From: Terriglobales bacterium
Lineage (GTDB): Bacteria; Acidobacteriota; Terriglobia; Terriglobales; Acidobacteriaceae
Assembly: GCA_015655585.1 (NCBI GenBank)
Contig: JAATEV010000098.1
Location: 1-35,033 of the forward strand
Direction of reading: 5' to 3'
DNA: 35,033 bases
Part shown: in pieces, positions 1 to 7,300 of the stretch
Layout: every line of letters begins with the position of its first letter
How positions within the stretch are numbered: the stretch's first letter is position 1
Notes under the pieces: generated by a model
Seen by the model: only the letters and a program-made list of their open reading frames with translations
Told to the model about the DNA's origin: nothing
The model's database searches: none
Translations under genes and position numbers: made by a program

Positions 1-42
1 GCCTTTGCCTTTGCCTTTGCCTTTGCCTTTGCCTTTGCCTTT
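1..42. repeat. Hexanucleotide tandem repeat, 7 copies of GCCTTT
   Basis: Seven uninterrupted copies of GCCTTT fill the first 42 bases and may continue beyond the window edge. An open frame crosses it, but it would encode only alternating Leu and Pro, so it is not a gene. The array abuts a cluster of short hairpins, and degenerate TTTGC/TTGCC-like pyrimidine-rich sequence recurs at about 147-180. Together they look like one composite intergenic repeat element. Confidence 0.85.
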
Positions 43-51
43 GGGATTAGA

Positions 52-132
52 GCCGGGCTTCAGCCCGGCGTCAAAGACCCGCCGCAAAGCGGCGCACCGC
101 TCTGCCGAAGGCCGTCGCATAGCCCGAAGGGC
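52..132. repeat. REP-like cluster of short GC hairpins
   Basis: Four inverted repeats follow each other: GCCGGGC/GCCCGGC with loop TTCA (52-69); CGCCGC/GCGGCG with loop AAA (80-94); GCC/GGC with loop GAA (104-112); GCCC/GGGC with loop GAA (122-132). The first two are strong, the last two very short. The arrangement resembles dispersed intergenic REP-type elements of GC-rich bacteria. That it is dispersed in this genome is inference, because only one copy lies in the window. Confidence 0.55.
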
Positions 133-360
133 GAAGCGACTAAATCATTGCCGTTGTTTTGTTCTTGCTTTTGCTTTTCCCAGGTCTTTATCTTTTAAAA
201 AACCGTCTTTAAATCGCCTTCGTCTTTCGTCCGTGAAAATCCGCGGTCAAATCCGCCTTTACCCCTGTCAAGCCCCCAAACCGTCTAACCCAATCCTCAT
301 CAACCACATAGAACTGGCATATTTACCCCCACCCATCCAGTAAAATAGAAATAGACAAAG
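133..360. other. Gene-free intergenic stretch, no recognised element
   Basis: This is lower-GC, pyrimidine-rich sequence between the hairpin cluster and the first terminator. The open frame crossing it has no ribosome-binding site and a composition unlike the genes in the window. I see no RNA gene or clear promoter. Confidence 0.6.
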
Positions 361-390
361 AAAAGGCCCCGGCAAAAACCGGGGCCTTTT
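361..390. terminator. Perfect bidirectional intrinsic terminator
   Basis: AAAAGGCCCCGG (361-372) pairs perfectly with CCGGGGCCTTTT (379-390) around a six-base loop, giving 12 base pairs with an A tract on one side and a T tract on the other. It can terminate in both directions. On the minus strand it lies downstream of the glycosidase gene ending at 554. On the plus strand it would serve a gene lying left of the window. Confidence 0.85.
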
Positions 391-468
391 CCATTAACCA
401 AACAATCAATAACTAACCTATAAGTCCAACCATAAACCAAATGAATCGAAGACTTTACATAAAATAGA

Positions 469-482
469 GGGGGGGGAGGGGG
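469..482. repeat. Poly-G tract (8 G, A, 5 G)
   Basis: An intergenic run of eight G, one A and five G lies between the two terminator hairpins. It is not in a gene or next to a start codon, so phase variation of a neighbour is not indicated. Such tracts are also prone to sequencing error. Confidence 0.7.
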
Positions 483-500
483 TACCTCACCCATCAAAAG

Positions 501-540
501 AAAAGGCCCCAACCCCGAAGGGGGAAGAGACCTTTCCCTT
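501..540 (-). terminator. Probable terminator of the exported glycosidase gene
   Basis: On the minus strand this begins 14 bases after the stop codon at 554. A CCCC-TTC-GGGG hairpin (513-523) sits inside a looser AAAGG/CCTTT pairing and is followed by a T-rich run ending near 498. The stem is imperfect, so it is weaker than the 361-390 hairpin, which may act as a backup. Confidence 0.5.
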
Positions 541-553
541 CCAACAAAACAAA

Positions 554-2920
554 CTAGCTGAAGGAAGCCACAACCTCGAACTGCCGTGACCCGCCCGTCT
601 GGATCACCGCAGCCTCGTTCTTCAGGCCACCCAGCGTAACCGGCTTGCCGTTCACCGTAGCGCCGCTCAGCGTCTTGCCCTTCGGCACGCGGAAGGCAAC
701 GTGGATCTCCTTCGGCACGTCGCCCTTGGCGGGCAGAGTCACCGAGGCGGCCAACTGGTTGCCCTTCGTCGTCAAGCTGTAGTCCACGCGTCCCCAGCGG
801 GTCGGCGCTCCCTTGATCGAGATCGGCTTGCCCGTCGCCACCCAGTCCCGCGGAATCGCCCGACCAAAGTGGAGAACGCCCTTGTCGTAGTCCTCGAAGA
901 CAAGCATCCAGCGAACCAGCAGCGGAATCGTCTGCTGCGCTGGGATGCAGAAGAGCGCGCCGCCGCCCGTAATCCCCGAGACTTCGCCTGCCGTCCAGCT
1001 TCCGCGGCTATGGTCGTGGTAACGGTGCGCGTACATAAAGAGGATGTACTCCTCAACGCGTCCCAACCGCAGCAACTGGTGCGCGTAGCCGTAGGAGATA
1101 AAGCCCAGGATCGCGCGGCCGTTCGGGTTCGCCCGGCCTACGTTAGCTACTACGCCGACCGTCGTGGCCCCATACGCCCGCATACAGTCGATAATCAGGT
1201 TCGACTGCTCCGGCGAGACCACGTCTGGCTGCACCAGCTCCGCGTAGCAACGATGCGGCCACTGCTGCGGACTCGGACGCTCCTGCGCCAGCGACTCGCG
1301 GAACGTCAGAGTCGCCCCCGGCAGGGGCCCAATGTAGGCAGGCTTCTTATCGCGCTTCGTATTGGCATCAATGCTCTTCGTGAGCGTCTGCTGCAACTGG
1401 TCGGCGCGCTTCGTCCAGTCCGCCGCCAGCGTCTCGCCGCCCGCGAACTTCACCTTGCGCCATGTAGCCGCGATCTCACGCCATCCGCGCACCGTAAACG
1501 CACTGTTGGCAAAGTAGGGCTTGTCCCACACCGAGGGATCGGCCGCCAGGCACGAGTCCGACTCGCACCAGCCATGAATCAACCCATGCCCCGGGTTCGA
1601 CTCCGGCAGCTTCGTCGCCTCGTCCTGCAGCTCCGCCAGCAGGATCGCGGTCGCTTCAATCTTTTCGCGATGCTTCAGCAGCAGCGCGCGGTCGCCGGTG
1701 TAGTCGTAGTAGCGAGCGATCAACCACAGCGTAAGCCCGAACTGCGCCGTCTCCGCGCCGCGCATGTTGATCATGCCCTTCGAATCGGTGAAATCCGAGA
1801 AGAAGTTATCGAAGATGTCACGCGCCAGATCAAGACGTCCGCATTCCATGTTCGCGTAGAAGCCCATCGTGAAGATGTCCTGGAACCCGTCGTACTCCGG
1901 CCCGTAGTAGTCGCGGTCCACCGCACCATACTTCGGATACACGCCGCCGGGACGAACCATCGCCTCCTTCACAAACGCGTAGCGGGCCATGTTCGTCCAG
2001 CTCGCATCAGGCAGGGTAATCGGAGTCATGTCATGCAGCATGCGCTCCCAGTACTCGGCAAACTCCAGCAGCCCAAGGTAGAACTCCTCCGGCTTCGGGG
2101 CCTGGCGGCGGCGCGTATATTCCGGATAGCTGTATCCATACACAACCTTCGTCACCTTGCCGTTCTCGATGTGCGAGGTGCGGTGCCACGTCTGCACGAT
2201 GAAGCGGTCCTTCGCCAGCACGTCGCCGAAGACCACGACTTCATAGTACGAACCGTTTTCACCCGGTATCACCTTGCGTACCGCAGGCATCCACCCGCCG
2301 ACCAGGCCCTCGTGCCGCTGGTTCGCACGATCCTGAGTAATCTCCTTGAAGTACTGCGTCGGATGATAGGTGCGAGTATTGCCGCTCGGATAGATCGGCA
2401 TCGTATCGCTGCATTCCTTCGTCCCGACGATGGTCTCCCAGCTAGGACGAGCCGCGGCAGCATTATTCCCCTGCCCCGGCGGCCGGTGGTACGAGTGCAT
2501 CGGCGGAGCCGCCCGGCGCACATCGTCCTCATTGGGGTCCCCCCCACCCGAGAGCAGCTTGTCCGCCAGAATGTCCGCGTCGGCCATGCCGATGTCCTTG
2601 ATATCCAGGCCAAGGTGCTGCGGCCCCTCATCGGCGAACTGCGCCTCCGCGGTCTTCGGCAAGACCCGTGCGGTCCCCTTCGAAGAAACGAACGTAATCA
2701 CGCCGTCCCGCGTGCGCATGTCTTCATACGCCTTCCAGGTCTCACCGTTGCGCGTAAAGGTCGCCAGCAGAGTGTGACCATCCACCGGGGCCTCCGCCTC
2801 TGCCACGACGCCTCCCAGCATCGCATAAGGAAACTGTGTAGAGTGCTCCGCAAGCGCAGGCAAGCTATTCAATGCCGCTGTAGTGGCGGCTACGGTCTGC
2901 AGAAAACGACGTCTATCCAT
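554..2920 (-). CDS. Tat-exported six-hairpin glycosidase-like protein
   Basis: A 788-residue exported protein. The N-terminus has a twin-arginine signal (RRRFLQ at residues 3-8, a short hydrophobic stretch, and an ALA-like cleavage site near residue 24), so it should be exported folded by the Tat system. The central region (about 300-650) is rich in paired helices with aromatic and acidic motifs such as YGPEYDGFQD, GWCESDSC and HDHSRGSWTAGE, as in (alpha/alpha)6-barrel glycosidases. The last 100 residues look like a beta-sandwich. I cannot assign a GH family or substrate. The start has AGAGG six bases upstream. The gene appears to be transcribed alone from a promoter near 3030-3070, next to a TTTGTATACAAA palindrome typical of GntR/FadR-type operators. 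Substrate and catalytic residues remain unknown; the fold assignment is by pattern only. Confidence 0.7.
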   Translation of the reverse strand: MDRRRFLQTVAATTAALNSLPALAEHSTQFPYAMLGGVVAEAEAPVDGHTLLATFTRNGETWKAYEDMRTRDGVITFVSSKGTARVLPKTAEAQFADEGPQHLGLDIKDIGMADADILADKLLSGGGDPNEDDVRRAAPPMHSYHRPPGQGNNAAAARPSWETIVGTKECSDTMPIYPSGNTRTYHPTQYFKEITQDRANQRHEGLVGGWMPAVRKVIPGENGSYYEVVVFGDVLAKDRFIVQTWHRTSHIENGKVTKVVYGYSYPEYTRRRQAPKPEEFYLGLLEFAEYWERMLHDMTPITLPDASWTNMARYAFVKEAMVRPGGVYPKYGAVDRDYYGPEYDGFQDIFTMGFYANMECGRLDLARDIFDNFFSDFTDSKGMINMRGAETAQFGLTLWLIARYYDYTGDRALLLKHREKIEATAILLAELQDEATKLPESNPGHGLIHGWCESDSCLAADPSVWDKPYFANSAFTVRGWREIAATWRKVKFAGGETLAADWTKRADQLQQTLTKSIDANTKRDKKPAYIGPLPGATLTFRESLAQERPSPQQWPHRCYAELVQPDVVSPEQSNLIIDCMRAYGATTVGVVANVGRANPNGRAILGFISYGYAHQLLRLGRVEEYILFMYAHRYHDHSRGSWTAGEVSGITGGGALFCIPAQQTIPLLVRWMLVFEDYDKGVLHFGRAIPRDWVATGKPISIKGAPTRWGRVDYSLTTKGNQLAASVTLPAKGDVPKEIHVAFRVPKGKTLSGATVNGKPVTLGGLKNEAAVIQTGGSRQFEVVASFS

Positions 2921-3051
2921 CGATGACCTCTTCCGAATAATTAAATTAATTCACTCACCTGGCCCCAACCCTGCAAGAGCCCATGTCTTACCAAACAGCC
3001 CAGCCGGCACGCAGATACTCGCGCACTGGCTTTATATCCAAAAACATAGCC

Positions 3052-3072
3052 TTTGTATACAAACGAGTATAC
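3052..3072 (-). promoter_or_regulatory. Candidate GntR/FadR-type operator upstream of the glycosidase gene
   Basis: TTTGTATACAAA at 3052-3063 is a perfect 12-base palindrome, and a second GTATAC core follows at 3067-3072, 12 bases away and so nearly on the same helical face. The FadR subfamily of GntR regulators commonly binds TNGTATACNA-type sites. A TATAAA box lies just downstream on the minus strand (about 3032-3037), so the palindrome would overlap the promoter about 130 bases before the start at 2920. No regulator gene is in the window; sugar-responsive control is inference. Confidence 0.5.
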
Positions 3073-3146
3073 GCACGCTGCAATGGGAAAGTCTCAGACC
3101 AGCAGACCAATCAGCTAATTAATAAAAACACCGGAACTGACCCCTG

Positions 3147-6100
3147 TTATTTCAGACTGTTCCCATCCGACACAGCATCCTTCTCCGCCAAATCTGCCGA
3201 AAAAACGAGACCCTCTCCCTCGACCAGATCGGGGGCCTCAAACTCCCATCCACGAAGGTACAGACCCAGATCAAACCCCGCACGGCGAGCCTCAAAACAA
3301 TCCGCCTCGATGGCCGCGGCAATAGCCTTAATCACGTCGTCAAAGACCACATCTTCATCCGCTGCTTCCATCCATAAAGGCAGAGAAAGCCAGCCCAGCA
3401 GCTCTTCAAATGCCTCCTGATTGAAGTAGGTCCTCCCCTCCGATTCATTCACCCCCGTCAGCCACCGAACATCGGGGTCCATCCAGAAATCTTCTCGATG
3501 AAAGGCATCTCCCGCATCGCCTGCCAACAAAAGAATGCGGACTTGTGCAGCCGCCCGCCAGATATCTTCACCTTCTATACCCAAAGACGAAAAAACTTCG
3601 GCAAGGGAATATCGCAGTTGCAGAGCATCGAAAAGAGCCGCCGACTTCTCTCTCCAGCCCACGTTCCGCAATGCAATCCAGGCAAGCACCGGGGCCCAAA
3701 TCCGTTTCGAAAACGGATCGCTCTTCCCAAAAGGAAGCAATACGGACACAGTCGAAGGCGGTAGTCGTTCTTCAAGCCTTTCTCCGATCGCAATCAACTC
3801 CACAGCCCTCGGAACCATCTCTGCAATGCCATTGCGATACCGTTCTCTATCAGAAGGCATCCCTTCAACATCCGCAGAGCCCACATCTTCCCTCTGTCTG
3901 ATCTCGGGAACGAACTCCAGCACCTGCTCGTAAAAGAACTCACATTTCGTTACAAATGAATCGAGACAGGAATCCACGGCCTTTTCAGATATCTCCGGCT
4001 CATATACTGACAACACTTCATCAGAATCTGTCGATTCCTCTGTTATCCGCGCATCGTCCCCAGGGGCCTCGGCACCTTCAACCGAAACAATATCTACCTC
4101 GTCTGCATCCGCTCTTTCACGCGCTGCCTCGACAAACAAATCGATGTTCGTCAGACTAAGAACCTGCCGAAGCGCCTCATGCAGAGGCCGCAATCGAGCC
4201 ATGGCGAGCGCCCGTGCAACGCTCGGAACCCCCTCCCCATGCAGAGCATCGCACAACGTATCCCAAGGCTCTTCCGCCGTAGGCCGCAATTCACACCAAT
4301 CCAGCAGAACCATGGATTGATACCCGCGCAGATCCACTCTCAAACCATGCTCGCGAAGTTGGGAGACGCGCCTCAGATACTCCAGATTCTGCTTCGTGTC
4401 GCGATACGCAACGATCAAAGAATCATCCGCAGGCAAAGCCAGGCCTTCCGCTAAACTCTTCTGCCGAAGCTCTCCAACCCATTTATCCATCGCCGCAGCC
4501 GAAACATGGATCGTTCCGCGTGTACTTTCATATCGATTGTTGTAAACAATCAGCGCACGCTGATCCCGCAGCCGGTTCGAATACGCAAAAACGTTCTCGT
4601 CAACGGTTCCATCATCCGTCCAGAAGTCATACAGCGTAAAGTTCTCGCTCTCGGCAAACAACCGCCGATTATGCAGCAGCGGCGCAATCTCATGCTGATG
4701 CCGGGCGATCAGACCTTCATCTGGATTTTCATCCATCCGTGCCTGCTTGAACTCCATGCCGTAACGTTCCGTGTAGCCTTCAATCTGCCCATGCGAAAAC
4801 ATCGGAAGCCCCGGTAACGTAGCCAGTAGCGTACACACTCCGAAGAACTTATCGCCCGAGCCAAACTGATCGATCGCCGTCCGTTCATCCGGATTGCTCA
4901 TGAAGTTCACATATCGCTTCAAAATATCCGGATCGAACTCAATCGTCTTCTTCAAATACGAGCGATACTTCGCATTCTCCTCATCGCGCAGCATGATCAT
5001 AAACGCGCTGTTGTAGACGCGATGCATCCCCAGGGTCCTGACAAAGTACCCCTCAAGCAGCCAGAACGCCTCCGCCAGCAGCAGCGTTCCCGGCACTTCA
5101 GCAGCTACCCGGTCCACGACCTCGCGCCAGAACTCATGCGGCATCATCGCATCGAACTCTTCCTGCGAGATCGCATTCTCCGCGCGCGACGGAATCGATC
5201 CTCCCGCCCCCGGAAGTGGAAACCATAGCCGCTGCACATGCCTCTTTGCCAGAACCATCGCCGCATCAAAGCGGATGATCGGAAACATACGCGCAACGTG
5301 CAGGATCGTCTGGATCACATGCTCGCGAACGACTGCCTTGGAGTAATCCAATTGCGCGGTATCGTTCCATGCAAAAGTCGTTCCATCGTTGCCGTGGTAG
5401 ACGAAGCGAGTCGTCCCCTCGTGATAATGCCGCAGACGAAACACAACCGCGGCATCGGTCTGCTCATAATAATGGTCCTCAATCTTGATCTCGACGCGGC
5501 TATCGGTCGAGAGGTCCGGCCCTTCGAAGCGATAGACCGGAAAGGGACTCTCCCACCTGAAGAGAAACCAGTCGGGATGCTCGATCACCCAGTCAGAATC
5601 CAACCCCATGTGGTTCGGAACCATGTCGCTCGCCAGCCGAAGACCAACCGCTGCGGCTCGTTCACGCAGCCGCTCATAGGCAGATCTTCCCCCAAGATCT
5701 TCAGCGATCTCATACCCTTTCAGAGAATAGGCGGAAGCCACGGCGTCGCCATGTCCGCGCAGCCGTTTGATCGTTCTCGACGCAGTGCTTCTCTCCCAAA
5801 GCCCGATCAGCCACAGGGCCGTAATCCCCCGGTCTGCAAGCAGCTTCAGTTCTTCGTCCGGAATCTGATCGAGCCGATAGATATGCCGTAGATATTTTTT
5901 TGAAAGCTGCTCCAGCCAGACATACGTGCTCTTGGCCATGAGCACCACATTCGGCATCCATGCCTGGTCCGCACTGAATGCCTCATACTCATGCAGCGGA
6001 GTCTGATAACCAGGAGCATACCTCCTGCGCGTCAAACCATCCGAACCGGTCTCCTCTGAGCCGAAGTCCTTATCGAATCCGACAAATTCATCACCGACAA

Positions 6101-6923
6101 AGCCTTCGCTTCCCCGTCCCGGCACACCATGCCGAAACTGGTCCGGCCCCGGCGGATGAAACCGCATCCAGATCGCAAGATCCTCTTCGCGCAACACGTC
6201 AATTGCCAGCAGCACATTGCGTAAATCCTGCCCCAGATACTTCGGCCAGTTCTCACGAATAAACTCCAGTTGCCCCGTAAGCGAATCAGGAGAGGCCAGC
6301 AGAGGAGCACGCAATGCATCCAGCAGACTTCCCACCTCCGGCGCAATCGGCGGACGCGTACTGAAATAATTTGGAAGCTCCGAAGTGACTCCCAGGTAGG
6401 CCGTTTCCTTTTTCAGTTCGCTATCTTCAAATAACTCTCGGTACGGCAAGAACGCTGGATTGCTGTTGGAGAGCCAAAGCATCATCAACTCTTCCAGCGC
6501 AGCCTCGCGATTCGGCAGCCCCTCCGTCTCGCCGCGCAGCCACTCTGCCGCACTCAGCTCCCCGCGGTAAACGGCCATGTTCGGAAACTGCTCTGTAAAT
6601 GCCCGCAGAAGACGTTCTACCGCCTCCGGCCCCGCCTGCTTTTCGAACCATCTCACCGCCTCGGTCAACACCGAAGGATCAATCTCTCTTCGGTAACGCG
6701 CCACCAGCGCGTGATTCAGTTCGTCGATCAACCCCATCGCGAACAGAGCGCCCGCATTGACCGTCCTCTCCGGATTCGTCTCTGCACCGCGAATCTCGTT
6801 CAGCTTCTGTGCCAGCCTTCTACTTGCAGCTACATTCGCAAATACAACGTTTCCCGTATAGCTGAACAGCAGATCATCGAGCTTCAACCTGTCACGAAGC
6901 GAACGGGAGATATGAAATTCCAT
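3147..6923 (-). CDS. Large GH13 alpha-amylase-family protein with long N- and C-terminal extensions
   Basis: A 1258-residue protein with no signal peptide, so probably cytosolic. The GH13 catalytic barrel lies at about residues 345-780. Conserved region I is DMVPNH (433-438); region II RFDAAM contains the nucleophile Asp553; region III LLLAEAF contains the acid/base Glu618; region IV reads FMSNPDE, keeping the transition-state Asp679 but with Pro where most GH13 enzymes have His. The first 340 residues are a mostly helical domain of unknown role. The last 330 residues, after an Asp/Glu-rich stretch, form another unrecognised domain with many Trp. Family membership is clear; the reaction (hydrolysis or glucan/trehalose transfer) is not. 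GAAGGG lies about nine bases before the ATG. The gene is divergent from the GGDEF-EAL gene and looks somewhat lower in GC than its neighbours. Confidence 0.85.
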   Translation of the reverse strand: MEFHISRSLRDRLKLDDLLFSYTGNVVFANVAASRRLAQKLNEIRGAETNPERTVNAGALFAMGLIDELNHALVARYRREIDPSVLTEAVRWFEKQAGPEAVERLLRAFTEQFPNMAVYRGELSAAEWLRGETEGLPNREAALEELMMLWLSNSNPAFLPYRELFEDSELKKETAYLGVTSELPNYFSTRPPIAPEVGSLLDALRAPLLASPDSLTGQLEFIRENWPKYLGQDLRNVLLAIDVLREEDLAIWMRFHPPGPDQFRHGVPGRGSEGFVGDEFVGFDKDFGSEETGSDGLTRRRYAPGYQTPLHEYEAFSADQAWMPNVVLMAKSTYVWLEQLSKKYLRHIYRLDQIPDEELKLLADRGITALWLIGLWERSTASRTIKRLRGHGDAVASAYSLKGYEIAEDLGGRSAYERLRERAAAVGLRLASDMVPNHMGLDSDWVIEHPDWFLFRWESPFPVYRFEGPDLSTDSRVEIKIEDHYYEQTDAAVVFRLRHYHEGTTRFVYHGNDGTTFAWNDTAQLDYSKAVVREHVIQTILHVARMFPIIRFDAAMVLAKRHVQRLWFPLPGAGGSIPSRAENAISQEEFDAMMPHEFWREVVDRVAAEVPGTLLLAEAFWLLEGYFVRTLGMHRVYNSAFMIMLRDEENAKYRSYLKKTIEFDPDILKRYVNFMSNPDERTAIDQFGSGDKFFGVCTLLATLPGLPMFSHGQIEGYTERYGMEFKQARMDENPDEGLIARHQHEIAPLLHNRRLFAESENFTLYDFWTDDGTVDENVFAYSNRLRDQRALIVYNNRYESTRGTIHVSAAAMDKWVGELRQKSLAEGLALPADDSLIVAYRDTKQNLEYLRRVSQLREHGLRVDLRGYQSMVLLDWCELRPTAEEPWDTLCDALHGEGVPSVARALAMARLRPLHEALRQVLSLTNIDLFVEAARERADADEVDIVSVEGAEAPGDDARITEESTDSDEVLSVYEPEISEKAVDSCLDSFVTKCEFFYEQVLEFVPEIRQREDVGSADVEGMPSDRERYRNGIAEMVPRAVELIAIGERLEERLPPSTVSVLLPFGKSDPFSKRIWAPVLAWIALRNVGWREKSAALFDALQLRYSLAEVFSSLGIEGEDIWRAAAQVRILLLAGDAGDAFHREDFWMDPDVRWLTGVNESEGRTYFNQEAFEELLGWLSLPLWMEAADEDVVFDDVIKAIAAAIEADCFEARRAGFDLGLYLRGWEFEAPDLVEGEGLVFSADLAEKDAVSDGNSLK

Positions 6924-7300
6924 GTGCGATGCCCTTCTCTAACCTTCGGTTCGTTGTTTCCACGAAGAGGAGCCAACCACCCAACCGCTCTTCCACTACT
7001 CAAACTGTAGTCCATTTCGGTAATGGCGTATCTTACGGCCCTTCAAAAACATCCGCCGGAACGAGCTGTCCCTGTCCATCTCGCTGCCTGGCTGATATAA
7101 ACCTCTATATCTCAATCAGAAACGGGTCCGCCATCAGGCCGGCTCCTGAGAATCGGCTGTTATGTTACGACAAGCTAACACTTACGTGGGATGTAGTATG
7201 GCTGCTCCAAAACCATAGACTTAGTCTGATAAGAGTATTCTGTGTCTATCTTGATGCCAATCTCTATTCCAGTCGCCTTGATGAGTTCTATGAGGCCTTC
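6924..7300. other. 377-base divergent intergenic region
   Basis: This separates the GH13 gene (leftward) from the GGDEF-EAL gene (rightward) and must hold both promoters. I could not place a convincing -35/-10 pair on either strand. It contains a perfect inverted repeat, GATATA (7094-7099) and TATATC (7106-7111), in a locally AT-rich patch, a possible regulator site. The frame of the downstream protein stays open back to 6929, but its composition there is non-coding in character (many Ser, Arg and Cys, no domain) and a better start exists at 7301. Confidence 0.5.

Noticed and set aside
5..343. Open frame of 112 codons through the left edge
   Set aside because: It is generated by the GCCTTT repeat and hairpin cluster, begins with Leu-Pro repeats, lacks a ribosome-binding site and has no domain.
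469..482. Poly-G tract as a phase-variation switch
   Set aside because: It is neither inside a gene nor in a promoter next to a start codon, so no switch is supported.
701..2926. Long plus-strand open frame opposite the glycosidase gene
   Set aside because: It is an Arg/His-rich antisense shadow caused by GC-rich codon bias; the minus-strand frame has the Tat signal, ribosome-binding site and domain pattern.
6929..7300. N-terminal extension of the GGDEF-EAL protein
   Set aside because: The extra 124 codons have non-coding composition and no domain, and would leave no promoter space; the ATG at 7301 has a good ribosome-binding site.
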